The position numbers and the translations under genes are program-made. The notes under the pieces are model-generated. The model did no database searches, had not been told where the DNA came from, and saw only the letters and a program-made list of their open reading frames with translations. From Chitinophagaceae bacterium (GTDB lineage Bacteria; Bacteroidota; Bacteroidia; Chitinophagales; Chitinophagaceae), in the NCBI GenBank assembly GCA_016703625.1, contig JADJBP010000015.1:6805-70804 (forward strand): a stretch of DNA of 64,000 nucleotides, given 5' to 3'. Below, piece by piece: positions 55,110 through 64,000 of this stretch. Each line of letters opens with the position of its first letter. Positions within the stretch are counted from its first letter, which is position 1.

Positions 55110-55970
55110 TCATTTGTAGGTGCCCGCAGATGTTACTTTGGCACTGATCGGCATATCCTGCCCCATCATTTGCACGGTACCGGTAATATCCGAAATGGAA
55201 GACCTTTTTTTAACGAGCCCTGTATTTATATCAGTAACGATCTCTCCCTTTGTTTTTGTTACACTCCTGATCTCAAATTCCATGCCCTGGAAATCAAGTT
55301 TGTTAACAGCATTGGAAACTGCATCAAGGAGTATTGTTGATTCATTTCCTGATATGGAGCTCAATGTATATTTACGGATCATTTTCATGTCTTTCGCGCC
55401 TGTTGTATCAGACCAGCTGTCGCCAATGTTCCTGCTGGGAGGTATTACTTCAAAAGCGCCTGAAACAATTCCTTCATCTGAATTGTCTGAAAACATTTTC
55501 ATCAGGTCTGTGGCAGGGTTAGATGCATCTGTATCTTTTTTCTTAACCGGTTTTTTTTCTGAGATGGCTTTGCCGGTCATATTGTCAACGATGATATCAA
55601 CAGGATTATTCAGCGAATTGTCAAATATTTTCGCCATATCCCCGTTATTCGATTCTTTATTTTCTGAATCATAACTGTATGGCTGTCCCATCATCGTAAG
55701 GTTTGCCTTGATCTTTGTAAACGTATTACTGATCGTATACTGCTTATCCGTACTGTTTTTTACCAACAGCGAATTTTGAACGGCTGATTTACTGACCATC
55801 TCCATGCCCATGGAAAAACTGGCTTCAATATCAGTTGAGCTTTCAATAACAATGACCTGGTCATTGGCAAGTTTTATTTTGCCGCCTGCCGAACCAATGT
55901 TTGACATCGGTTGTGCAAAAGAAATGCCTGTCAGGAGCAGGCAGGTAATGATGAAATAAACAGGTTTCAT
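55110..55970 (-). CDS. DUF6263-like secreted protein
   Basis: This 286-residue protein has a signal peptide (VYFIITCLLLTGISFAQ). It is beta-rich with conserved blocks GGKIKLANDQVIVIESSTD, GAFEVIPPSRNIGDSWSD and TGLVKKRSSISDITGTVQMMGQDMPIS, which I associate with DUF6263 from memory. It is probably exported; the function is unknown. Confidence 0.75.
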   Translation of the reverse strand: MKPVYFIITCLLLTGISFAQPMSNIGSAGGKIKLANDQVIVIESSTDIEASFSMGMEMVSKSAVQNSLLVKNSTDKQYTISNTFTKIKANLTMMGQPYSYDSENKESNNGDMAKIFDNSLNNPVDIIVDNMTGKAISEKKPVKKKDTDASNPATDLMKMFSDNSDEGIVSGAFEVIPPSRNIGDSWSDTTGAKDMKMIRKYTLSSISGNESTILLDAVSNAVNKLDFQGMEFEIRSVTKTKGEIVTDINTGLVKKRSSISDITGTVQMMGQDMPISAKVTSAGTYK

Positions 55971-56077
55971 TGATGTATTTTAATTTGCTGTAAAATTATC
56001 AATAAACAGGTTGTAATAATGTTTTGTTCAGTTTTTTGTAAAAACTTTATGTTTTTCAGCAGTACCTGCAAAAAATA

Positions 56078-56103
56078 AGGGCTATCCATAAATGAATAGC
56101 CCT
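56078..56103 (-). terminator. Terminator after the cold shock gene
   Basis: AGGGCTATCC and its complement GGATAGCCCT-like arms (AGGGCTAT/ATAGCCCT) form a perfect eight-base stem; the minus strand continues with TTATTTTTTGC. Confidence 0.8.
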
Positions 56104-56125
56104 GTAAACTTTTGATGTTCAGATT

Positions 56126-56329
56126 TTATCCAACAACCTGTACATTAACCGCGTTCATTCCTTTTTTGCCTTCCTGCAAATCGAACTCAACGCTGTCGCC
56201 TTCTTTAATATCGCTGATTAATCCACTTACGTGAACGAAAGTTTCTTTGTTAGAGTCATTGTGCTTGATAAAACCGAATCCTTTTTCAGAATTGAAAAAC
56301 TTAACGGTGCCTTGTTGTTTAGTGTCCAT
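56126..56329 (-). CDS. Cold shock domain protein
   Basis: This 67-residue CspA-type protein has the RNA-binding motifs KGFGFIKH (RNP1) and ETFVHVSG (RNP2) in a five-strand OB fold. It binds RNA or single-stranded DNA and acts as an RNA chaperone. The gene has its own promoter and terminator, so expression is monocistronic. Confidence 0.95.
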   Translation of the reverse strand: MDTKQQGTVKFFNSEKGFGFIKHNDSNKETFVHVSGLISDIKEGDSVEFDLQEGKKGMNAVNVQVVG

Positions 56330-56358
56330 TTTTAAATTTGTATTGTATTAATAATGTG

Positions 56359-56366
56359 CAAATATA
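56359..56366 (-). promoter_or_regulatory. -7 box (TATATTTG) for the cold shock gene
   Basis: The minus strand reads TATATTTG, 30 bases before the ATG at 56329, giving a leader of about 20 bases. Confidence 0.55.
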
Positions 56367-56833
56367 GTGGTTTAATGTTAATTGAGGCGATTTTTTAATT
56401 ATTCTTCGAATGGGCTATTTATTTACAGGCACTTCTATATTAAATAACAAGTATATATTAAAGTAGATATACGGAAATAGCTGCTGATTGCATGGAATAT
56501 GTTTGACTTGTTTAAGTACCTGGAACAGGTAATTTCACGGGTTGAAAGAATATGTTTTGATTCTTTGTTTAAAATAACAGGAACAATAGATGATGCATTA
56601 AATTAGATCCAAAAGCAAAGCAGATTAACAGCGCCGGGTAAAATTGTATTCATTTTAAAAATGCAATAAACCTGTAACCTGTGGTTTTTTATAAGATTCA
56701 ATATTGGAAATAAGGTCTGTGAATTAAATAGCATTACCGGGTTTTTAATCGCTAAGTGATCATTGAATTTGATGATAAAAATTCACTTGCTTTAAATAAA
56801 ATTATTGTTTACGTTTTGAATATTAGGTAACTT

Positions 56834-56841
56834 TATATTTG
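56834..56841 (+). promoter_or_regulatory. -7 box (TATATTTG) for the KAS III gene
   Basis: TATATTTG lies 38 bases before the ATG at 56880. The nearest TTTG is 15 bases upstream, closer than the usual 19. Confidence 0.5.
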
Positions 56842-56879
56842 ATGGTTGCCTGCCCATTTTAAAAGCCTTAATTTTTTTT

Positions 56880-57963
56880 ATGCAGTATTTAAGTACTACC
56901 GTAATAACTGGTTCCGGAAGTTATATACCGGATTTTGTAAAAACGAACCGGGATTTCACCGGCCATAATTTTTATGCAGAAGATAATACTGCCCTGGAAA
57001 TTGAGCCTCATATCATTGTTGAAAAATTCAAAAAAATTACGGGGATTGAAGAAAGGCGCTATGCACCCAACAATATGGAATCTTCTGATATGGCTGCCAT
57101 TGCAGCACAAAGAGCCATTGATGATTCCGGCTGTGATCCCGAAACAATTGACCAGATCATTTGTGCACATAATTTTGGAAATGTTACCAAGCATACCATT
57201 CAAACTGATGCTATGCCTGCCCTGGCATCCAGGATCAAACATGCATTGAAAATCAAGAACCCCTCCTGCATTCCTTACGATATTTTATTCGGGTGCCCCG
57301 GTTGGGTCCAGGGTGTTATACAGGCTGATGCCTTTTTTAAATCAGGGATCGCCAAAAAATGCCTGGTGATCGGTACAGAAACCTTATCACGTGTACTGGA
57401 TATATATGACCGTGACAGTATGATCTTTTCTGATGGTGCCGGAGCCTGTATCCTGGAGGCAAAAGATGTTGCAGCAACACGTTCGGGAATATTGGGGCAC
57501 TGTGTTCAATCACATTGCCAGGATGAAGTGGGTTATTTAAATATGGGAAAATCCTATTACCCGGATTCGGATCCCCGGATCAGGTACATCAAAATGAAAG
57601 GCAGGAAAGTATATGAATATGCCATGAAGCATGTACCGGAAGCGATGAAATTGTGTTTGGATAAAAGCGGTATAGCGATCAATGAACTGAAAAAAATATT
57701 CATTCACCAGGCCAATGAGAAAATGGATGAAGGTATCATTAAGGAATTGTATAAGCTTTATGGTATTGATACAGTGCAGGAAAATATTATGCCCATGAGT
57801 ATCCATAACCTCGGGAACAGCTCTGTAGCTACCATACCAACGCTTTTTGATATGGTTCAAAAAGGGTATCATGCCCGAACACCAGTTACAGGCAGGCGAT
57901 GTGATCTTATTTGCATCGGTAGGAGCCGGAATGAATATCAATGCCGTTTCTTACCGGGTATAA
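56880..57963 (+). CDS. 3-oxoacyl-ACP synthase III family protein, frameshifted near the end
   Basis: The start is ATG 56880. The thiolase-fold protein has the nucleophile in DILFGCPGWVQG (Cys139) and the other active residues in FIHQANEKM (His) and IHNLGNSS (Asn). The frame as read ends at 57971 with a foreign tail. A one-base indel near 57873 restores the family ending HQLQAGDVILFASVGAGMNINAVSYRV and a stop at 57963. KAS III condenses acyl-CoA with malonyl-ACP to begin fatty acid or related chains. The gene stands alone away from fab genes, so it may serve a secondary pathway rather than primary fatty acid synthesis. Confidence 0.88.
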
Positions 57964-58051
57964 ATAAATAAGATACACTGCTGCAAAATTATTTTTTCAT
58001 CAGCATACACAGCTGTAAATAAATAAATTCGGATAAGAGCCTTAATTAGCC

Positions 58052-58059
58052 TACATTTG
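58052..58059 (+). promoter_or_regulatory. -7 box (TACATTTG)
   Basis: TACATTTG lies 14 bases before the ATG at 58074. Confidence 0.5.
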
Positions 58060-58073
58060 CATAAAATAAGCAT

Positions 58074-58351
58074 ATGGTAAACGAAATGATTACAAAGTTC
58101 TTAGAGCCTGCGCATCTTGCAAAGACCCCTGTGAAAATTGAATTTAAAAAGCGAAATACTATAGTTGGAATATTTGTGAACTCCCCGGATTATGAGGACC
58201 TGAAGGCGAAGAATTTCTGGCGGATCGTTTCTGAAACGCATATCCCGGAATGGAAAAAACAAATGACAATAAGCTGGCCAAGATCTTCAGTGGTTCTGAA
58301 TTTACAAGAATTACCGTAGCCAAGGAAAAAAGGAAGCTGTTGTTTAAATAG
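58074..58351 (+). CDS. Small hypothetical protein, frameshifted near the end
   Basis: The start is ATG 58074 (MVNEMITKFLEPAHLAKTP). The first reading stops at 58319, but one extra base in the run GAAAAAACAAATG (about 58256-58262) extends it as ..WKKTNDNKLAKIFSGSEFTRITVAKEKRKLLFK to 58351, about 92 residues. The core VKIEFKKRNTIVGIFVNSPDYEDLKAKNFWRIV is compact and basic, resembling small RNA- or DNA-binding beta folds, but I do not recognise it. It has its own promoter and terminator. Confidence 0.7.
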
Positions 58352-58375
58352 ATCATTGTATAACTGAAATCATAC

Positions 58376-58417
58376 ACTATAAAAAAAGACACAGGCAACT
58401 GTGTCTTTTTTTATAGT
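58376..58417. terminator. Strong bidirectional terminator
   Basis: ACTATAAAAAAAGACACAG pairs perfectly with CTGTGTCTTTTTTTATAGT around GCAA, between convergent genes. Confidence 0.92.
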
Positions 58418-58434
58418 TCTTTGAACAGTATAAT

Positions 58435-60041
58435 TTACCGGGCATTTGCAGGCCTTGGTTTGGGTAATACCTTTCTCGGTATTTTTTCTTCAAGCTGTGC
58501 CGTATTATATACAAATGATGCGATGATGGTGGCTGCCTGTTTCAGGTCTTCAGGTACCAGGTGGTCATAGGTATCCATATTGGTATGGTGTGTACGGGTA
58601 TCATATTCAATCACATCCTGTATGAACTGGAAACCCGGTATACCAACTGCATCATATGCGAGGTGATCAGTACCCCAGTATTATCGATCGTTACTGTTTT
58701 GGCATCCAGGTCATAAAAAAGGTTCCAGCCATTTTGAAAGATGGGCCCGCTTTTTCATTTCCCTGTAAGTAAATTCCCGCACCCGCCCGGTACCGTTATC
58801 CATATTATAATAAGCCGAAACCTTTGCATGATCCGGTTTCAGGATCATATCTGCCGGATCGGCAAAATGGTTTTAACGTAATTGCGTGAACCATGCAATC
58901 CCTGTTCTTCTCCTCCCCACAATGCAATGCGGATCGTTCTTTTGTGTGTAAGACCGGTAGCTTTTATAATGCGTACCACTTCCATCATTACCGCACATCC
59001 GGCTGCATTGTCTGTTGCACCGGTTGCGCCCTGCCAGCTGTCGAGGTGGCCACCCAGCATCACGACCTCATCTTTTAATACCGGGTCGCTGCCGGGGATC
59101 TCTGCAACCACATTATATCCCCTGATGTCTTTTTCATAAAATTTCGTTTTTACATCTGCTTCCAGCTTCACTTTTTCCCCGGCATTCACGAGCCGCTGTA
59201 CCCTTAAATAATCATCACTTGATAACATCACCCAGGCGTAATTATTTTCAGCGCCTTTATTAACTGAACCGCCGTTTTGTACAAACACCGTTCCGTCATT
59301 TCCCCTGCCATTCATACTTAAAACCAGGGCAGGTTTTTCTTTGTTATAAAAACCATTCAGCTGCCTGGTAAGCGCCTGCTGCTGCCGTCTTGCAGCCATT
59401 TGTTCAGGACTGATATTTCTTCCTGCGGGCCGGCGTGCCGTGTCCGGTTTTGAATTCGCCATCTTTTCCAGGTCTGCATCGGTAAAGCGTTCTCCGTCAG
59501 CTGTAAATGACGGGTGTAAGGTATCATTGGAATAAAACATCACGATCATGTCTTTGATCCTGCCGGAATATTGCTGGTATAATTCAGCAGAATCCTTTGC
59601 TTTGATAAGTATCACATTACTGCTGATGATATTATTACCGGGTGTACTGCCCGTCCATGCTCTTGGAATAGCTATCATCGGTGCATAATAGGGTGCGGTC
59701 ATGGCTACATAACAGCGGGTTTGTTCCCAGCCGGTTCCAAAATCACCCCAGGGTTCAATTGCTGCATTAACCAATCCCATTTTGGTCAATTCATTTTTTG
59801 CCCAATTGGCAGCCCTGAAATAACCGGGAGAATTGGTAAGCCTGGGGCCACTTACATCAGTCAGGTAAAAAGCAAAATTCATAACATTGGAATTTTCAAG
59901 TCCCTCTTTTCTGATCTTATTGGTATTGGCATCAGTTTGTTTTATCACCAAACTGCTTTTGGTAACGCCGGTATTATTCTGTGCAAATACCCAACTGCCG
60001 TACAGGCAAAAGATCAATACAAATGGTATTAACTTTTTCAT
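58435..60041 (-). CDS. M28-family zinc exopeptidase, frameshifted
   Basis: The start is ATG 60041 with a signal peptide (LIPFVLIFCLYGSWVFAQ). The N-terminal 398 residues read cleanly to about 58870 and include a PA-type insert region and the M28 zinc-site segments GGHLDSWQGATGATDNAAG and WGGEEQGLHGSRNYV. After 58870 the frame breaks and the remainder (KPDHAKVSAYYNMDNGTGR and the ending KPRPANAR) is spread over other frames with at least two more indels, ending at 58435. It is an exported aminopeptidase or carboxypeptidase for peptide use. Base errors are the likely cause of the breaks. Confidence 0.87.
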
Positions 60042-60104
60042 GATAATTATTTTTTATGATTGAGCCTTTAATTTACACATTTAAATTCGATAGCCATAAA
60101 AAAA

Positions 60105-61160
60105 TCATTTGCCGCTGATCATTTTTGTACCCGGTATCTCCATGACCAGGTTTTCCCCGTAGCAGCCAGCCGGGGTTTGGTAACCCGGTTTAAAATTTCC
60201 TTCAAGTATTTTTTTGGAGATAAGCAGACTGCTGTGTGCTGTAAGTGTATATCCGTCCAGGCAGCTTAAGCACGCCTGTATTGTCTTTCCGGGAGCATTG
60301 CTAACTTCGCCCCAGACCAGGCTGCTGCTTTTTTCTTTGCTCATCAGAAGGACCAGCAGGCCTTTCTTTTATTTTTTGTTTGATAATGTTGCGGATAAAA
60401 CCGGTTCTTAACATCCAGTTAAAGGCCCATTGCAATTTCAGCATCCTGTAAACCTTTACAGATATACCGGTATAAACTTCAATATTGGGTATCCCGGTTG
60501 TGGTGTATGCCGTTGAAATATCTCCCCAGGGAATGGTCATTGTAAATATTTTTTTTGAACCGAATTCAATCCAGGTTCCCTTTTGTCCCAAAGGTTTCTT
60601 CACGATCTTCCCGTTTTCCCTTACTGAACCGCCTTCACCCAGTTTACCGGCCATGGTGGTAGCCGTGCCATGCGATAATCCGCCACCGATGGTTGCAAAT
60701 GCCAGTTTTAAATGAGTTGCATCGGGCATCCTGTTTTTTAACCGTAGGGCAATACAATCTGTTGGTACCACATCAAAACCAACCCCGGGCATCAGCATTA
60801 TATTTTTTTTTGTTGCAGCAGCATCCTGTTTTTTCAGCATTTCAAAAACAGAAATGTCGCCGTTAATATCAATATAATGGGTGCCGGTTTTCAAACAGGC
60901 TTCTATCATTTGTTTTGCAGTGTACACATAAGGTCCTGCGGCATGTAGTACAAGTTTTACAGCTGACAATGCTTCCTGTAATGCAACAGTATCCTGCAGG
61001 TCAATGATACGGAAGGGCAGTTGCAATTCATCGGCCAGTGGCTTTATCAAATTTTCGAACGTCCCGCAAGAATGGGTCGCAGGCCGTATTCTGCTGAAAA
61101 AGTTTTGCAATGAGTTTGCCGGTATATCCATTGGCACCGTAAAGCAGGAATGTGATTTTG
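60105..61160 (-). CDS. Saccharopine dehydrogenase-like oxidoreductase, frameshifted
   Basis: The N-terminal Rossmann motif FLLYGANGYTGKLIAKLF reads in one frame at about 61090-61150, YGLRPILAG follows in a second, and from about 61060 the frame is open to 60301 (VVPTDCIALRLKNRMPDATHLKLAFATIGG). The end reads in 60105-60344 after an A-run break near 60330. No clear start codon is present; the region before HKITFLLYG may contain an error. The family (saccharopine dehydrogenase or trans-acting enoyl reductase type) includes NAD(P)-dependent oxidoreductases of varied or unknown substrate. Confidence 0.8.
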
Positions 61161-61217
61161 TGCTTAAATAAAACGGCTGACTTTTATAGTCAGCCGCTTT
61201 AAACAAAAGAGATTACA

Positions 61218-63347
61218 TTATTTTTTTGTGAAGGTAAATTTACCGCCCCCCTGCTTTAGATCAAATTCAGGTTTGCCAACAGCAAACTCAAAGACAGCCC
61301 CGGCTTCAGTATATTCAAATTTATTGATGTCTGTTTGTGTGAGCTTAACTACCACTGGCCGGTAACATCAGCAACTAAAATATTGCCTTCTCTGCTGAAC
61401 ATTATTTTAATGGGTAAAGCGGCCGAAGCATATTCCCCTAAAAATTTATCCAGGTCGCCAGGCTTTACTGCTGTTGCATCAAATACGAGGTCATTGGATT
61501 TTCCCCAACTGTTATTTGATTCATCTGCGTCCATATAAATGCCATTGTCCAACTTTAGGTATTGAATTTTCTTTTTGGTATTGAGCGTAACCAACGTCGA
61601 TTTTTGATCCTTCTCCCAAATAGCTGCCGTATGATGAATTTTTTCCTTACTGCCATCCGTATATTCCACCATCAAATTGGTTTGGCACAGCAAAACCACC
61701 AATATTTTCGATGCTGATGGTGTAACCATTTGTAACAGGGGTTAATTTTTGCAACGATATGTCCGGATAATAAGTGGAGAAAAACCAGTTTTGCCAATAC
61801 CAGTTCAGATCTTTACCCGACAGGTTATTGAAGGAATTGAACATATCAGGGGGATCGGATATTTTGCAGTTCAGCAGTCATAAATCCATGAAGGCATTTT
61901 CTGAATAAATCATCGCCCAGCATATCTTTTAAGCCTAAATAAGCCAATGCCGGTTTACCATATTCATTAATGCCAAGTCCCTGGCCAGATAAGACATTTG
62001 CAGGAATAATAATCGGCATTTGTGTTTCATCACCTGGATTTCTTACCCAGTTTGCCACCCTGAACTGTTTAAAGAATTCAGCCGCCTGTTCTTCTCCAAG
62101 GTCAACCTGTCCGATTAGATTTTCAAAAGCAGTTGTCCAGCCTTCATCCATAAAACCATAGCGATGTTCATTAATGCCCATATAAAAAGGGAACCAGGTA
62201 TGGGCTATTTCATGCTCCGCTACAAAACGCTGAATAGTTGGATCGGGCATGTGGCTGTCATTAGCCATCATCGGGTATTCCATATCTGCAAAACCCTGTA
62301 CAATGTTACTCACAGGAAAAGGATAAGGAACACCGGGCCGGTTATTACTTAAACCAATCCAGTGCATGATGACTGTATTCAACTGATTTTTGAAATTGAC
62401 TGACTTATCCAAATAAGCTGCCTGAACACTTGCCCGTCTGCCCGTTTAAGATCAACCACAACACTGGCCGCATCCAAACATAATGATCGCTGATGCAGGC
62501 GGCTATATCCGTAATATTTGACGATTTCCATATCAATTATTGAATTCGTTTGTGTGGTAACATTTTTGCATCAAATCGGCTCTGGTTACTATATTGTTGT
62601 TTGTCAGATGTTTTGGATGCGGCGGACTTTGAGATGAATGCCAGTTGTAATACATCGCTCTCATTTGTAATTCACCCGTTACCGAAACAAGGAAGTTTCT
62701 TTGGTACAGTAACGCTTAATTCACAATTATTAAAATCGTTGTAAAACTCCTGTGCATCGGTAAATACCATTCTGTCCCAGCCATCAATGTCATCAAACAC
62801 CGAAACCCGGGGATAAAAGTATGCCAGGAAAAATGAGGTGGGATCCAGCATACCTTCCCGGCCGCTTTTCTTCGAAACATCGTAGTGCCAGTCAAAAGTC
62901 ATGGTAACGGTTTTATTTGGATAGAGGGGCTCAGATAAACTAACCCTTAGTGAAGTATTTCCACCTGCATCTCTTAGTTTTTTTTCCTTCCCGTTTTCGG
63001 TAAATTTATCAATGATGATACCCTTGGTTAAATAATCTTCGAAACGGCACCTTGCCTGGCTGCACCAGGAGTATGAATATTTAAAGGTCCCGATTTAGTG
63101 ATAGGTTGCGAAATAGTATCGGGGCTGTAGTTAGTATAAACAATCGTTTCGGTGCCGGTTATTGTTCTGTTCGGCGGCGACGGCTTTAGACGTCTTATAA
63201 TCAGCGTTTTTGCAAGTAATTTTCCCGGGTTTGCCATCGGGCTCCGGGTCCTTTTGTAAGCCTGCTGTACATGATAAGTATGTATAATTGTTGTGCGTTT
63301 GTTACAGCGAGGCTACTAATCGCTATAACAAACATTAGTTTTTTCAT
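61218..63347 (-). pseudogene. M1-family metallopeptidase, heavily frameshifted
   Basis: The start is ATG 63347 with a signal peptide (KLMFVIAISSLAVTNAQ). Pieces in different frames cover a 700-residue M1 aminopeptidase. TFDWHYDVSKKSGREG lies in the N-terminal half, and the zinc site HEIAHTWFPFYMGINEHRYGFMDEGWTTAFEN lies at 62100-62210. The C-terminal half has DLNWYWQNWFFSTYYPD and IENIGGFAVP, ending FDLKQGGGKFTFTKK at 61218. At least six indels interrupt it. The conserved sites are intact, so sequence error is as likely as real decay. M1 enzymes remove N-terminal residues from peptides; this one is exported. Confidence 0.85.
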
Positions 63348-63507
63348 GATCATACTTTTATTTGTTTGAGTTACAAGGGTACGTATTAAAATAATTATAA
63401 TAACCTGGTAAATAGTTTAACGGTAAATTATTTAAGCGGACGGTCTTAGATGTCGGGAATGCATGAAAATACCGATCAAAAACCTGTTTACGTAGTATTA
63501 GACAATG

Positions 63508-63541
63508 AAAAGTCCATCCCCAATTGGCGGATGGACTTTTT
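63508..63541 (-). terminator. Terminator after gcvP
   Basis: AAAAGTCCATCC pairs with GGATGGACTTTT around a nine-base loop; the minus strand continues into T-rich DNA. Confidence 0.85.
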
Positions 63542-63557
63542 GATAATAAGCTGTTAG

Positions 63558-64000
63558 TTAAACCTGTTCTTCCATATAACTTTCCATGGGCTCGCAGGTA
63601 CATACCGGGTTTCTGTCGCCATACGTATTGTTGATGCGTTATTGGAAGGCGCAGCATTTTTAAGAACATAAGATAGCGGGAATGCGGCTTCCTGCCTTCT
63701 GTATGCATGGTCCATTCATCGGCACAAATTACCTGCTGGGTATGCGGTGCATTTTAAAACGTTATCAATCTTATCTGCTTTACCTTCCTCAATGTCTTTT
63801 ATCTCTTGGTAAATGCTGATGAGTGCTTCGCAAAAACGGTCAAGTTCTCCCTTGTCTTCACTTTCTGTTGGCTCTATCATAATTGTTCCCGGAACAGGGA
63901 AACTCATGGTTGGGGCATGAAAGCCATAATCCATCAGGCGTTTGGCCACATCTTCAGCTTCGATACCGGCAGTAATTTTAAATGGTCTCAGGTCCACGAT
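63558..64000 (-). CDS. gcvP: Glycine dehydrogenase (P protein), C-terminal part, frameshifted
   Basis: Only the 3' end of the gene is present. The PLP-dependent P-protein C-terminus reads DLRPFKITAGIEAEDVAKRLMDYGFHAPTMSFPVPGTIMIEPTESEDKGELDRFC, then breaks near 63740. The family ending (KEAAFPLSYVLKN.., ATETRYVPASPWK and a final YMEEQV) reads in other frames to a stop at 63558. It decarboxylates glycine in the glycine cleavage system with GcvH and GcvT. The rest lies beyond the window edge. Confidence 0.9.

Larger units (their letters stand above)
56330..56879. other. AT-rich intergenic region with two promoters
   Basis: In 550 bases no supported gene was found. A 35-codon ORF at 56499-56606 has no known match to me and no ribosome-binding or promoter context that stands out. 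The region holds the cold shock promoter (56359-56366, minus) and a candidate promoter of the KAS III gene (56834-56841, plus). Confidence 0.55.

Noticed and set aside
56499..56606. A 35-codon ORF (MFDLFKYLEQVISRVE..) in the long AT-rich gap.
   Set aside because: No promoter box, no recognisable family and a length expected by chance in AT-rich DNA.
63358..63708. A 116-residue minus-strand ORF at the 5' side of gcvP.
   Set aside because: It lies across the gcvP terminator and 3' end in a shifted frame; the recognisable P-protein residues read in other frames.
1..64000. Search for CRISPR arrays.
   Set aside because: The repeats seen have variable words with no regular spacer length, and no cas gene is present.
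1..64000. Insertion sequences, integrases or prophage genes near the XRE-S24 repressor and the word repeats.
   Set aside because: No transposase, recombinase or structural phage gene can be read in any frame.

Overview
The window looks like a chromosomal segment of a Bacteroidota member, most likely a Chitinophagaceae-type organism. This rests on three things. Gene content: type IX secretion-type C-terminal (CHU_C) and PorP/SprF proteins, a parA-parB-DUF5683-dapB cluster, surE-small membrane protein-lpxB, a GH92 mannosidase, an SDR-type threonine dehydrogenase, LpxB and a heptosyltransferase-like GT9 (Gram-negative envelope). Promoter signals: repeated TAnnTTTG -7 boxes, two of them with TTTG exactly 19 bases upstream. 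Base composition: AT-leaning throughout. No rRNA, CRISPR array, transposase, integrase or phage gene was seen; the only RNA gene found is one tRNA-Leu(CAG).

Layout. 1-1387: secreted protein with YadA-head-like repeats, cut by the window edge. 1525-9069: threonine dehydrogenase, a NarL-type two-component pair, dapB, DUF5683, parB, parA and a UPF0173 hydrolase. 9268-18111: FMN reductase, membrane metallophosphoesterase, DEAD-box helicase, two outer-membrane barrel candidates, Sua5/TsaC, a glycosyltransferase, dapD and tRNA-Leu. 18233-26750: small or uncharacterised genes, including a tightly packed doxX-dinB-NRDE(TANGO2)-ATP-grasp-hydrolase operon and an orphan response regulator. 26769-32941: PorP/SprF plus a 1710-residue adhesin with nine tandem ~90-residue repeats. 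33477-38431: lpxB, surE, a cytochrome-b-like membrane protein, an XRE-S24 repressor, a DinB-fold protein and ssb. 38605-46887: GH92, amino-acid permease, a decayed SDF symporter, DedA and MFS. 46983-55970: GT9, a DUF922-like protein, the mntR-mntH(Usp) operon, Rid, glucan phosphorylase, thioesterase, MFS and a DUF6263-like protein. 56126-64000: cold shock protein, KAS III, M28 and M1 peptidases, a saccharopine dehydrogenase-like protein and the 3' end of gcvP.

Two features run across the whole window. First, many conserved genes are broken by single-base indels, often in homopolymers, clustered in 1-7 kb, 16-20 kb, 36-44.7 kb and 57.8-64 kb; 27.8-36.2 kb and 44.7-57.8 kb read cleanly. This looks mostly like assembly error, although the symporter at 43.4-44.7 kb may be truly decayed. 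Second, at least ten intergenic spots carry families of short word-like repeats (for example CAATTGACAATGGACAAT, TTAACTAATTAACCAATTAA, CACAAAGTCACTAAG). Several run into coding sequence and one supplies an in-frame linker in lpxB.

The most informative local systems are the mntR-mntH unit, whose candidate operator sits on its -7 box; the XRE-S24 repressor with a candidate self-operator; the giant adhesin with its PorP partner; and the compact TANGO2/DinB/ATP-grasp operon, whose joint role is unknown to me.
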